Made by a program: the position numbers and the translations under genes. From NCBI GenBank assembly GCA_019449555.1, contig JAGRPN010000350.1, forward strand, positions 1-35,467: 35,467 bases of DNA, read 5' to 3'. The first letter of the stretch is position 1; every line of letters starts with the position of its first letter. The notes below the pieces were generated by a model. The model was not told the DNA's origin, did not search any database, and saw only the letters and a program-made list of their open reading frames with translations. The stretch is from Ramlibacter sp. GTDB taxonomy: Bacteria; Pseudomonadota; Gammaproteobacteria; Burkholderiales; Burkholderiaceae_C. This document shows, piece after piece, positions 1-7,669 of the stretch.

Positions 1-377
1 TCGAACATGTCGGGCTGCAGCGTGTGCTCGTCGCCGATCACCTCCAGTTTCACCCAGGCCGTGTCGTAGAGTTCGCGCGCCATGTACGACAGCTGGATCG
101 CTTCGCGCGCCGTGCGGCAGCCGGCCGTGTTGGGCAGCAGCCGCGCCTTGGTCTCCGCCAGCGTTTCGCGCAGGCCGACCATGTAGCCGCTGTCCGCGCC
201 GGCCGCGAGCGTCCGCTTCAAGCCGACCGTCACCACCTGCGTGCCGGAGGCCACGATGGCCTCGTGCAGCACCTTCGGCGACGGATAACGTGCCGTGCCG
301 AGCAGGAAACGGCTGTGCAATACGGTATCGCCCGCACGCCATGTGTCGGCCGCAGCCGCATCGTTCAATGAGTTCAT
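1..377 (-). CDS. thiG: Thiazole synthase ThiG, C-terminus beyond the window
   Basis: ThiG condenses dehydroglycine, deoxyxylulose 5-phosphate and ThiS thiocarboxylate to form the thiazole phosphate of thiamine in the cytoplasm. The visible 125 codons begin MNSLNDAAAADTW and reach the family's N-terminal signature FLLGTARYPSP (around residues 26-36), followed by ASGTQVVTVGLKR, LLPNTAGCRTAREA and WVKLEVIGD. The Lys in the TVGLKR stretch and the PNTAG turn are typical of the ThiG barrel. The ATG at 377 lies 11 bases after the thiS stop, so the two are co-transcribed and probably co-translated. The Shine-Dalgarno (GGGAC) is weak. The gene is cut by the window edge, not broken. The identification is firm; only the C-terminal half is unseen. 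Confidence 0.95.
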   Translation of the reverse strand, partial: MNSLNDAAAADTWRAGDTVLHSRFLLGTARYPSPKVLHEAIVASGTQVVTVGLKRTLAAGADSGYMVGLRETLAETKARLLPNTAGCRTAREAIQLSYMARELYDTAWVKLEVIGDEHTLQPDMF

Positions 378-388
378 TCGAGTCCCGA

Positions 389-634
389 TCAACCGCCCAC
401 GATGGGCTGAAACAGCAGCACGGCGTCGCCGGGCTGCAACTGGCACGCGGCGCGTTGGTCGCGCCGTACGAACACGCCGTTCACCGCTGTCGTGACCTTC
501 TCGGGCGCGTGGCCGAGGGACGCGACGAGCGTGGCGAGCGTGGTGTGGGCCGGCACCGAGTGGGACCGGCCGTCGAGCAACAGCTCGATGGATTCGTGCG
601 CTTTCAAGTCCTGCTGGATTTCAGGCTCTTTCAT
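389..634 (-). CDS. thiS: Sulfur carrier protein ThiS
   Basis: ThiS is a small ubiquitin-like carrier whose C-terminal glycine is adenylated and thiocarboxylated to deliver sulfur to ThiG. The 81-residue product ends in PIVGG, the required di-glycine tail, and carries the beta-grasp pattern TLATLVASL, AVNGVFVRR and LQPGDAVLLFQP. At 81 residues it is about 15 longer than usual. The extra part is a hydrophilic N-terminus encoded where thiS overlaps the 3' end of thiO by 14 bases. The ATG at 634 has a good AAGGAA site eight bases upstream, so I keep it; a TTG at 607 is an alternative that would give a family-length 72 residues. It sits between thiO and thiG. Confidence 0.93.
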   Translation of the reverse strand: MKEPEIQQDLKAHESIELLLDGRSHSVPAHTTLATLVASLGHAPEKVTTAVNGVFVRRDQRAACQLQPGDAVLLFQPIVGG

Positions 635-1706
635 ATTCGGATTCCTTCGCGGGCTGCGCGGCTTCCAGCCCGCAGGCGCGCAATGCGTCTTCCACCAGCG
701 CCGGCGCGATCAGCCAGCCGTGGCGGAACAGGCCGTTGATGCGAACCCGTCCGGGCGATGCCTCGATGCGCGGTTCGTTGTCGGGCAGCGCGGGGCGCAG
801 GTTCGCGTCCAGCCGGTCAATGCGGGCCTCGGCCAGCGCGGGCATCACGCTGTGGGCGGCCGTCATCAATTCCACGGCGGTACGCAGCGACACGGCGGAG
901 CGGTCCTCGGTTTCGAGTTCGCTCGCGCCGATCAGCACGATGTCCCCCGGCCGCGGCACGAGATAGACGTTGTGGCGCGGGTGCAATAACCGCGCCGGCC
1001 GCGTGAGGCCATGGCCGGGCGCATGCAGCCACACCGTCTCGCCGCGCACGCCGCGCACCGGCAGCTCGGGCCGAGCCCCCGTCCCGCGCACGTCGAATAC
1101 GAGATCGAAGCGCGAACGCGTCGCGTCGTCGAGAACGAGTGCGCCCTCTTCCACCGCCGTCACGCGCCGGTTCCAGTGCCAGCGAACGCCGGCGGCCTCG
1201 GCATGCAGCGACTGCATCGCGCCCAGCGGATCGATCTGCCCTTCGCCGGGCAGGAGCCACGCATGCGCTGCGCCTTCCAACGCGGGCTCCAGTTCGCCGA
1301 GTTCGCTGCGCGAAAGCGGCTGCGGTTGCGGCGTCCCGGCGCTCGCGCCCTCGAGCCGCGCGAGCACGCGCTGCGCGGTCGCGAGATCGCCCCGGTGCGC
1401 GAGCAATAAGCTGCCTCGGGCGCGGAACTCCGGCGGCGCTTGCATGACGGCCGTGATGCGCGGCCACAGCGCGAGCGAGCGCCAGCCGAGCGCGGCGACT
1501 TCGGCCGAGCTGTTGTCGAGTTCGGCGACGGGGCTGAGCATGCCGGCCGCCGTGAACGCCGCGGCCTGCGGCGTGCCGTAGGCCGGCTCGGGCCCGCCAG
1601 CCGGATCGAACACGTCCACCCGGTGCCCGGCGCGCCCGAGCCGCCATGCCAACAGGCGCCCGAGCAAGCCCGCGCCGGCAATGCCGATGGAGACTGCGCT
1701 GCTCAT
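621..1706 (-). CDS. thiO: Glycine oxidase ThiO (FAD-dependent)
   Basis: ThiO is an FAD enzyme of the DAO family that oxidises glycine to dehydroglycine (iminoacetate), a substrate of ThiG. The 361-residue protein opens MSSAVSIGIAGAGLLG, with the Rossmann GxGxxG at residues 11-16, and continues with the RVDVFDP end of the second strand. Later motifs fit the family: GEGQIDPLGAMQSL, VRGVRGETVWL, and near the end NGLFRHGWLIAPALVEDAL, the FAD-binding C-terminal segment. Length matches glycine oxidases (about 360-370). The ATG at 1706 overlaps the SDR stop as ATGA, and the 3' end overlaps thiS. A longer upstream reading frame exists but is only the SDR gene in another frame. Its position immediately before thiS-thiG supports the thiamine role over a general amino-acid oxidase. 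Confidence 0.92.
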   Translation of the reverse strand: MSSAVSIGIAGAGLLGRLLAWRLGRAGHRVDVFDPAGGPEPAYGTPQAAAFTAAGMLSPVAELDNSSAEVAALGWRSLALWPRITAVMQAPPEFRARGSLLLAHRGDLATAQRVLARLEGASAGTPQPQPLSRSELGELEPALEGAAHAWLLPGEGQIDPLGAMQSLHAEAAGVRWHWNRRVTAVEEGALVLDDATRSRFDLVFDVRGTGARPELPVRGVRGETVWLHAPGHGLTRPARLLHPRHNVYLVPRPGDIVLIGASELETEDRSAVSLRTAVELMTAAHSVMPALAEARIDRLDANLRPALPDNEPRIEASPGRVRINGLFRHGWLIAPALVEDALRACGLEAAQPAKESEYERA

Positions 1707-2470
1707 TTCATCACCAGCCCGCCGTCGACGAACAGCACCTGGCCCGTCATGAAGCCGCTCCAGTCGGAGGCGAGGAACAGCACCGGGCCCGCGATGTCCT
1801 CCGGCCGCGCGATGCGCCGCAGCGGGGTCGCAGCGATGATCGATTCGCGGAACTGCGCGCGGGTCGCTTCGCTGGCCTCGGTCGGGTACACGAGGCCGGG
1901 CGCGACGCAGTTCACGCGCACGCCCAGCGGGCCGAGTTCGGCGGCCAGGTTGCGGCTGAAGCCGACCAGCGCCGACTTGGCCGTCGTGTAGTCGTGGTAC
2001 GGCACCAATGGGTGCTCCACCAGGTCGGTGACGATATTGACGATACTGCCTTGCGCTCGGCGCCGGAAATGCGGCAGCACCGCCTTGCATACGTGGTACG
2101 CGGTGCCGACAGCGCCGTCGAACTGCGCCTGGTAATCGGCCCAGGCCAGGTCGCCGAACAACTTGCGCTGCTCCGGATCGAACGAATACGTGCGGAACGC
2201 GTTGTTCACGAGCACGTCGATGCGCCCCGCTTCCTCCAGGGCGTCGCTCACCATCCGTTCGACGGCTTCGGGCGAGCCGACGTCCGCCTTCACGGCCCAG
2301 GCGTCCCCACCCAGGCGCTTGCAGTCGGCGACCACGTCCGCCGCCGCCGCGTCGTTGCTCAGGTAGTTGACGACGACGGTGGCGCCTTCGGCCGCGAACG
2401 CGCGTGCGATCGCCGCGCCGATGCCGCGCCCCGAGCCCGTGACCAACACCACCTTGCCCTGGAACTTCAT
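1703..2470 (-). CDS. Short-chain dehydrogenase/reductase in the thiamine operon
   Basis: This is a 255-residue classical SDR. The cofactor motif TGSGRGIG is at residues 11-18, VNNA lies near 88-91, and the catalytic pair is Tyr161/Lys165 in YTTAK. The position 13 residues before Tyr161, where classical SDRs have the catalytic serine, is Thr148 (IVNIVTD); threonine can replace serine but is unusual. The closing LFVDGGLVMK is typical of the family. Database-style names such as 3-oxoacyl-ACP reductase would be generic. Its place between a thiamine-type importer and thiO, downstream of luxE/luxC-like genes, suggests it interconverts an aldehyde and alcohol on a thiamine precursor; that is inference. 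It starts 13 bases after the binding-protein gene and overlaps thiO by ATGA. The ribosome site is weak. Confidence 0.9.
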   Translation of the reverse strand: MKFQGKVVLVTGSGRGIGAAIARAFAAEGATVVVNYLSNDAAAADVVADCKRLGGDAWAVKADVGSPEAVERMVSDALEEAGRIDVLVNNAFRTYSFDPEQRKLFGDLAWADYQAQFDGAVGTAYHVCKAVLPHFRRRAQGSIVNIVTDLVEHPLVPYHDYTTAKSALVGFSRNLAAELGPLGVRVNCVAPGLVYPTEASEATRAQFRESIIAATPLRRIARPEDIAGPVLFLASDWSGFMTGQVLFVDGGLVMK

Positions 2471-2483
2471 GGCGTCGTCCGGT

Positions 2484-3482
2484 TCACTTGCCCGGCAGCA
2501 GGTCCGTGCTGACGGCGTCGGACACTTTGATGTCGCGCTGCACCAGGCCGAGCTTGCGATACGCCTCGGCCGCCTTTTGCAGCGAGTCCAGGTCGAACGC
2601 GCCGAGGCCGTTCTTCTGGGTGGTCGGCGAGACGCTCGAAGCGTTGCGCAGGCGCACGATTTCCAGGTTCACGGCCGGATCGGTGCCGTCGATCGCCCGT
2701 TTCGAGGCGAGCTTGGCCGCCTCGTCGGGGTGCGCGATCATCCAGGCGGACGCGTCGCGGTAGGATTTCAGGAAGCGCTTGAGCAAGGCCTTCTTCTGCT
2801 GGTACACCTCCTCGCGCACGACGAACATGTCGCTCGACACGTTCAGGTATTTGCCCACTTCCATCACGTTCACGTCGCCCACGCCCTTGCGCCGCCCGAC
2901 CAACAGGCCGGTATCCGTGGCGGCCGTGGCATCGACCTGGCCTTGCAACAGCGGCGCGAAGTTCAGCACGCCGGTGACGACGATGGTCACGTCCGACTCC
3001 GAAAGCCCCGCCTGGTGCAGCAGCACGAGCAGGTTCTGCCGGGTGCCGCTGGACAGGCTGTACACGCCGATCTTCTTGCCCTTGAGGTCGGCGGGTTTCG
3101 TGATGTTGCTGGACTTGAGCGACACCACGTTGAACACGTTCTGCGGGTAGATGTCGTAGATCGCCCGCAATTTCTCGCCCTTGTCGAGCGCCGAGAAGAA
3201 CGAGCCGGGATCGGTGAACGCCACGTCGGCCTGGCCGCTCAGGATGTTGCGGATCGCGTCGCCGCCGCCGGCGCCCGGCACGTAGCCCAGATCGATCCCG
3301 TTGGCGCGGTAGAAGCCCTTGTCTTCATCGACCAGCAGCGGCGTGATCTCGGTGATCGGCTTGCTCCAGCCCGCCACCGTGACTTTCTCCAGCGGCGCGG
3401 TTGCCTGGGCCCACCCGGCAAGCGGCAATGCGAGCAGTGCGCTCAGGGCCAGCAGGCCGGCACGACGGGAAATCATCTTCAT
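2484..3482 (-). CDS. ABC transporter substrate-binding protein, NMT1/THI5-like
   Basis: This is a periplasmic binding protein of 332 residues, likely for a thiamine pyrimidine precursor or related compound. A clear signal peptide (KMISRRAGLLALSALLALP followed by LAGWAQA) is probably cleaved after AQA near residue 26. The mature part has the features of the NMT1/SsuA-type fold: ITPLLVDEDKGFYRANGID, then GGDAIRNILSGQADVAFTD, LKGKKIGVYSL and LLQGQVDATAATD. No CCCFC iron motif of yeast Thi5 is seen, so it is a binder and not a pyrimidine synthase. The ATG at 3482 is preferred over one 15 codons upstream because AAGGAA lies just before it and the signal peptide starts there. It follows the permease gene by 11 bases. 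The exact ligand cannot be read from sequence; the TPP-riboswitch operon argues for a thiamine-related one. Confidence 0.88.
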   Translation of the reverse strand: MKMISRRAGLLALSALLALPLAGWAQATAPLEKVTVAGWSKPITEITPLLVDEDKGFYRANGIDLGYVPGAGGGDAIRNILSGQADVAFTDPGSFFSALDKGEKLRAIYDIYPQNVFNVVSLKSSNITKPADLKGKKIGVYSLSSGTRQNLLVLLHQAGLSESDVTIVVTGVLNFAPLLQGQVDATAATDTGLLVGRRKGVGDVNVMEVGKYLNVSSDMFVVREEVYQQKKALLKRFLKSYRDASAWMIAHPDEAAKLASKRAIDGTDPAVNLEIVRLRNASSVSPTTQKNGLGAFDLDSLQKAAEAYRKLGLVQRDIKVSDAVSTDLLPGK

Positions 3483-3493
3483 CGGAAGTTCCT

Positions 3494-4255
3494 TCAAGGT
3501 GTTTTCGAATAAGGAGCGAGCAGCCACCGCTCGAGACCGAGCGTGGCTTCATACACGAGCATGCCGAGCACGGCGATCAGCACCAGCACGGCGAACATCA
3601 GCGGCGTGTCCATCATTCCCTGCGAGGCGATCACCAGCGCGCCCAGCCCCTTGCTGGCGCCGATGAATTCGCCGACGACCGCGCCGACCAGCGCCAGCAC
3701 CACCGCCACGCGCAGGCCGGCCAGGATGCCGGGCAGGCCCGAGGGCAACTTCAGGCGCACCAGCGTCTGCAGGCGCGTGGCGCCGAGCATGCGAAACAGC
3801 TCGAGGCGCTCCGGTTGCACCTGCGCCAGCGCGGTCAAGGTGTTTTCCATCAGGGGAAAGAAGCAGATCAAGGCGGTGATCACGACCGTGGATGTCATGC
3901 CGAAGCCGAACCACACGATGAACAGCGGCATCAGCGCGAGCTTCGGGATCACCTGGCTCACGACGACATAGGGCATCAAGAGGGCGCGCAGCCGCCGCGA
4001 CTCGGCCATCACGATCCCCGCCGCGAAGCCGACGATGCAGCCGGTAGCGAGGCCCAGCACGAGCTCCAGCCCGGTCGAGCGGATGTGCGGCCAGAAATAC
4101 CCGGTGGAAAGACCCCGCCAGAGCGATGCGAACACGATCGACGGAGCGGGCAGCACCAGCGCCGACAGCCGCAAGCCGCGCGCGGCCGCTTCCCACCCGA
4201 GCAGCAGGAAGGCGAGCAACAGCCAGGGGCCCAGGCGCAGGTGCTTGCCGTTCAT
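3494..4255 (-). CDS. ABC transporter permease (ThiX/SsuC type)
   Basis: This is the inner-membrane permease of the importer, 253 residues with about six hydrophobic segments (for example GPWLLLAFLLLGWEAA near the N-terminus and FAVLVLIAVLGMLVYEA near the C-terminus). The cytoplasmic EAA loop that contacts the ATPase is present as ELFRMLGATRLQTLVRLKLP followed by GLPGILAGLR. Length and layout match BPD_transp_1 permeases of the SsuC/TauC/ThiX group. Its ATG overlaps the ATPase stop as ATGA, with GAGGAA six bases upstream, so the pair is translationally coupled. It should pair with the ATPase upstream and the binding protein downstream. The family is certain; substrate is inferred from the operon. 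Confidence 0.9.
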   Translation of the reverse strand: MNGKHLRLGPWLLLAFLLLGWEAAARGLRLSALVLPAPSIVFASLWRGLSTGYFWPHIRSTGLELVLGLATGCIVGFAAGIVMAESRRLRALLMPYVVVSQVIPKLALMPLFIVWFGFGMTSTVVITALICFFPLMENTLTALAQVQPERLELFRMLGATRLQTLVRLKLPSGLPGILAGLRVAVVLALVGAVVGEFIGASKGLGALVIASQGMMDTPLMFAVLVLIAVLGMLVYEATLGLERWLLAPYSKTP

Positions 4256-5091
4256 GCGCGTTCCTCACGGAGCCCTTCGACAAGCTGAGGCCCTTCGACA
4301 AGCTCAGGGCGAACGGATTCTCCACCGTTCGGGCTGAGCCTGTCGTAGCCGGCCTCCATATGCATCACGTGTCGCACCTGCGCGCAATGGCGGCTCATGG
4401 CGGGGCTGGTGCGCGTGGCGGGGCCGCGCGGACGGGCCATGTCCACCTGGATCTCCTCGACGATGCGCCCGGCGTCCATGACGGCCACGCGATCGCCCAG
4501 GTACACCGCTTCGGCGATGTCGTGCGTGACGAACAGCACCGTGGTCTTGCGCAGGCGGCACATGTGCAGCAGGTCGTCTTGCAGTTCTTCGCGCGTGATC
4601 GCGTCCAGCGCGGCGAACGGTTCGTCGAGCAGCATCAGCGACGGCTCGAGGATCAGCGCGCGAGCCAGCGCGACGCGGCTTTGCTGGCCCCCCGAGAGCT
4701 GCCGCGGGTAATGGCGCGCGCGGTCGGCAAGCCCGAGCTGCGCGAGCAGTTGGTGCGCCTTGTCGATCTCGGCGGGCGTCGGGCGGTGCTGCAGCGACAC
4801 CGGCAGCAGGACGTTCTCCAGCACCCGGTGCCATTCCAGCAGCGTCGGCGCCTGGAACACGAAACCGACGTCGGGCCCCGGCGTCGCCAGTTCCCGGTCG
4901 CGGAAGCGGATGTGGCCTTCGCCGGGATGCAACAGCCCCGCCGCGAGCTTCAGCAAGGTCGTCTTGCCGCAGCCGCTGCGCCCCACGAGGCAACGGAATT
5001 CGCCCTCGCCCACTTCCCAATCGACGCCGCGCACGACCGGCGGCCAGCCGGGAAAGGTGTAGCCCACGCCTTGCATCGAGAGAAAACTCAA
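4252..5091 (-). CDS. ABC transporter ATP-binding protein (ThiZ/SsuB type) with repeat-derived tail
   Basis: This ATPase of the importer has 279 residues from a TTG start. Walker A GRSGCGKT is at residues 37-44, Q-loop FVFQAP follows, then the signature LSGGQQSR, Walker B LMLLDEPFAALD and switch histidine VTHD. The TTG at 5091 is chosen because AGGAGG sits eight bases upstream and the start overlaps the luxC-like stop as TTGA; an in-frame ATG at 5076 (Met6) is the alternative. The last residues, RPELVEGPQLVEGLREERA, are encoded by REP-type repeats (4273-4348) and have no place in the family fold. Despite this, the stop still overlaps the permease start. The fold is certain; transport substrate is inferred. 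Confidence 0.9.
   Translation of the reverse strand: MSFLSMQGVGYTFPGWPPVVRGVDWEVGEGEFRCLVGRSGCGKTTLLKLAAGLLHPGEGHIRFRDRELATPGPDVGFVFQAPTLLEWHRVLENVLLPVSLQHRPTPAEIDKAHQLLAQLGLADRARHYPRQLSGGQQSRVALARALILEPSLMLLDEPFAALDAITREELQDDLLHMCRLRKTTVLFVTHDIAEAVYLGDRVAVMDAGRIVEEIQVDMARPRGPATRTSPAMSRHCAQVRHVMHMEAGYDRLSPNGGESVRPELVEGPQLVEGLREERA
4273..4348. repeat. REP-type palindromic repeat cluster inside a coding sequence
   Basis: Three copies of the common proteobacterial REP core lie here. Two are direct neighbours (4273-4290 and 4291-4308, 17 of 18 bases alike, core TTCGACAAGCT), the second running on to GGGCGAAC at 4314. The third (4327-4348, GTTCGGGCTGAGCCTGTCG) is inverted. They encode the C-terminal tail of the ATPase, translated as ELVEG and PQLVEG. 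A related pair occurs at 10416-10465. Confidence 0.85.
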
Positions 5092-6560
5092 GACGCATCC
5101 TCCTGTGCATACGGCGCCAGGCGGTCGGCCGCGCGCTCGGCCGATTGTTCGATCTCGACCATGCGCACCAGGTCGAGCAGGTTGAACCGCCCGTCGTGGT
5201 GCCAGCCGGCTTCGGGCGCGGTCATCGAGCCGATGGCGCAAATGCGCGTGACGCCGAAGCGGCCCAGTTGCTGCGAAAGACGGAACAACTCGCTGGGCGT
5301 CGTCGCCAGGCCCGCGGTCTGCAGGTAGGCGCCATGCCGCTCGATCTGCCCGATCACGTCGTCCAGCCGGTCCACCGCCACCACCTGGATATTGCGGTTG
5401 CCGGCCGTCGGCGCCAGTGGCTGGGCCCGATCCGCGTAAGCCACGCACCAGGGTGCGGTCTCGTCGCCGATCAGTTCCGCGCCGGACGCGGCGAGCGACT
5501 GCAATTCGCACGCTTGCCGCCAGCCCGCGATGCCCACCGCGTCTTCCAGCGCGAGCACGCGCCGGGGGAAACGCCGCTGCAGGCTGGCCAGTTCGCCGGC
5601 GAGGTACTGCGCGAATTCGCGCGGTGACACCTTGCCGCCGCGCTCGACGTAGAACACATGCGGCGAATAGCAGCCCTGCTGCTCGTAGCGCGCGACGTCG
5701 TGGGCGGCCAGCCGCGCCGTGGCGGGCGCACGTTGCGTGTCCAGCGCGGCGCGGCCGATCATGCCGAATCCGAGCTTGTGGCCATAAGGCAGGAAGCGCG
5801 TGGTGGCCGGCAATTGCGCGCGGATCTGCTCGATCGCATCGTTGCCGCCGTAGGCCAGCACCGTGTCGGCCTGCGCGAACAGCGCCGAGGACGACTGCTG
5901 GTCGCCGCCTTTCCACCAGACCACGGCCATGCAGTCGGCCAACGGCGGGTGCACTTCGGCCAGCAGGCGCGCGAACAGGCCGGCGAACAAAGGCTCGGCG
6001 CTCGGCAACTTGCCGATGTTGCCGGCCTTCACCAGCAGTCCGCACACCAGGCTCCACAGCGGCAGCCCCGGCACGTTGCCGGCCCAGTTGTGCACCAGCA
6101 ATCGCGGCCCGAACGCCCGCACGGCGCCACCCTTCGTTGCCGGCTGGAACTCGTCGAGCACCTTCGGGTTCGCGAAATCCTCGGCGACGAAACGATGCAA
6201 TTGCGGCGCGCGAAAAGTCTTCAGGTACGAGGTCAGCCCGAGGCGCACCATCTCGGCGTCGTAGCCGGTGACGACCGGCAACAAGCGGTCGGCCTGCTGC
6301 CGGTACGGATCGGCGGGATCGAGCAACCGCGCCACGGCGCGGTCCACGATCTCGATGATCTGCGACACGCCGAGCACCGTGAGCCGCTCGCTTGCGGCCT
6401 GTTTCACGCGCTGGGCCAGCGACTGCATCTGCGCCGCATCCAGCAGCGGCACGGCGATCTCCAGCCGGTTGCCTTCGCCGCCGAATGCCAGCGGATGCCA
6501 CTGCACCTGCGACTCGGCGAGGCCGGGCAGGTAGCCGCCGGTGACGCGTTCGGCGCTCAT
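5088..6560 (-). CDS. LuxC-type acyl-CoA/acyl-protein reductase
   Basis: LuxC proteins are aldehyde-dehydrogenase-like enzymes that accept an acyl group on a cysteine and reduce it to an aldehyde with NADPH. This 490-residue protein has the expected length and the active-site motif QQGCYSP with Cys297, close to the position reported for the Vibrio enzyme. Other stretches typical of LuxC are VHNWAGNVPGLPLWSLV, VLAYGGNDAIEQIR, and C-terminal PSELFRLSQQLGRFGVTRIC. The ATG at 6560 overlaps the luxE-like stop as ATGA, so the two are coupled, as partners would be. No luciferase or LuxD thioesterase gene is in the window, so bioluminescence is not suggested. I infer it reduces an activated carboxylate of a thiamine precursor; a fatty-acyl substrate remains possible. 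Confidence 0.88.
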   Translation of the reverse strand: MSAERVTGGYLPGLAESQVQWHPLAFGGEGNRLEIAVPLLDAAQMQSLAQRVKQAASERLTVLGVSQIIEIVDRAVARLLDPADPYRQQADRLLPVVTGYDAEMVRLGLTSYLKTFRAPQLHRFVAEDFANPKVLDEFQPATKGGAVRAFGPRLLVHNWAGNVPGLPLWSLVCGLLVKAGNIGKLPSAEPLFAGLFARLLAEVHPPLADCMAVVWWKGGDQQSSSALFAQADTVLAYGGNDAIEQIRAQLPATTRFLPYGHKLGFGMIGRAALDTQRAPATARLAAHDVARYEQQGCYSPHVFYVERGGKVSPREFAQYLAGELASLQRRFPRRVLALEDAVGIAGWRQACELQSLAASGAELIGDETAPWCVAYADRAQPLAPTAGNRNIQVVAVDRLDDVIGQIERHGAYLQTAGLATTPSELFRLSQQLGRFGVTRICAIGSMTAPEAGWHHDGRFNLLDLVRMVEIEQSAERAADRLAPYAQEDAS

Positions 6561-7654
6561 GCCGTGGCCGCCTGGATGAATTCCTCGACGGCCAATGAGC
6601 AGCCCTTGGCCTGCGCGCCTTCGGCCCGCCCGAGCAGGAGAAAGCCGCCCGGCACCGCGCGGCCGACGTCCTCGGTGAGGATCGTGGTCACCGAATTGAA
6701 GTTGGCCAGGTCGCAGTGCACCAGGATGCCGCGCTCGCCCCCCGCCACTTCGCGGCCCGTGGCGGGATCGACCAGCCGCGAGCGGATCCAGTGCGGCCCG
6801 GACTTCACCGATGGCACCACCGCGTTGCCGCTGTCGTAGAACTGCGTGCTGAGCTCGGTCATGCCGTACATGTTGATGCACTGCTCGCGCGCGACACCGA
6901 GCGCTGCCGAGATGGCTTCATAGAACTCATCCAGCGGCAGTTCCTGCGACTGCTTCTTGTAGCCGCCGGTGTCGAGCAGGCGGCTGCCGGGCGGCAGGCG
7001 AAAGCGCAGGCCGCGCCGTTGCAGTTCGTCCAGCAGGTGCACGAAGCTGAAGCTCGCGCCGAGCAGCGCGTAGGGCTCGCCGCTGCGTTCGGCGGCGCCG
7101 AGCGTTTCGCAAAGGGCGTCGCTGTCCATGCCTTGCAGGCCGACGAAATACCGGCTGCCCGGCGTGCCGAAATGGCGCACGGCAAGCGCGAGGTAATGCG
7201 CGAGCGACGAATTGGGCATTTCCTCTTCGGTGGGAAACAGGATGCCCATGCGCATCGCCTGCGGCCCCTGCATGAAGCGCGCGGCGAAATTGCGCCGCAT
7301 CGAGTCGTCGTACACCGCGAGCGTCGGATGGAAATGCCGGCCCTTCACGTCGCCGCGCGTGGTGCCGCTGGTCATGAAGACGCGCTCGCACGCGGCGGGC
7401 GGCTCGCAGCTCAAGGCGAGGTCCTTGAAGCCGTTGATCGGCACGGCGGGAATGTCGCGCCAGCTTTTCACCTTGCGCGGCGTCGCACTGCGCCCCTGGC
7501 AGAAGCGCCGGTAGGGTTCGTTGCCGGCGTACTGCAGCGCGAACACGTCCAGCGCCAGTGCATCGAACTCCTCGTCGGTGCACCGCGGTTGCGCCATGAA
7601 GTCCAGCAGCCGGCGCACGATCTGCGCTACGCCGTTCGGATGGGTCGCGTCCAT
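6557..7654 (-). CDS. LuxE-type acyl-protein synthetase
   Basis: LuxE activates a carboxylic acid with ATP, holds the acyl group on its own cysteine near the C-terminus and passes it to LuxC. The 365-residue product has the adenylation P-loop FMTSGTTRG (residues about 93-101), the later NMYGMTELSTQFYD motif, the TEDVGR segment and the diagnostic C-terminal GRAEGAQAKGCSLAVEEF with Cys352, equivalent to the catalytic cysteine of Vibrio LuxE. All catalytic elements are intact. It lies 15 bases after thiD with an AGGAG site about ten bases before the ATG, and overlaps the luxC-like gene downstream. Its position directly behind thiD, under a TPP riboswitch, implies a thiamine-related acid as substrate, which is inference. 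Confidence 0.88.
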   Translation of the reverse strand: MDATHPNGVAQIVRRLLDFMAQPRCTDEEFDALALDVFALQYAGNEPYRRFCQGRSATPRKVKSWRDIPAVPINGFKDLALSCEPPAACERVFMTSGTTRGDVKGRHFHPTLAVYDDSMRRNFAARFMQGPQAMRMGILFPTEEEMPNSSLAHYLALAVRHFGTPGSRYFVGLQGMDSDALCETLGAAERSGEPYALLGASFSFVHLLDELQRRGLRFRLPPGSRLLDTGGYKKQSQELPLDEFYEAISAALGVAREQCINMYGMTELSTQFYDSGNAVVPSVKSGPHWIRSRLVDPATGREVAGGERGILVHCDLANFNSVTTILTEDVGRAVPGGFLLLGRAEGAQAKGCSLAVEEFIQAATA

Positions 7655-7669
7655 GGGGCGGGCTCCTGC

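Noticed and set aside
2484..3482. THI5-type suicide pyrimidine synthase
   Set aside because: It has a signal peptide and lacks the CCCFC motif; it is a transport binding protein.
5088..6881. Longer LuxC-like start about 107 codons upstream
   Set aside because: The added part is the luxE-like gene in another frame; the ATGA start at 6560 fits family length.
5088..7654. A bioluminescence (lux) operon
   Set aside because: No luciferase subunits, LuxD or flavin reductase; the pair is embedded in thiamine genes.
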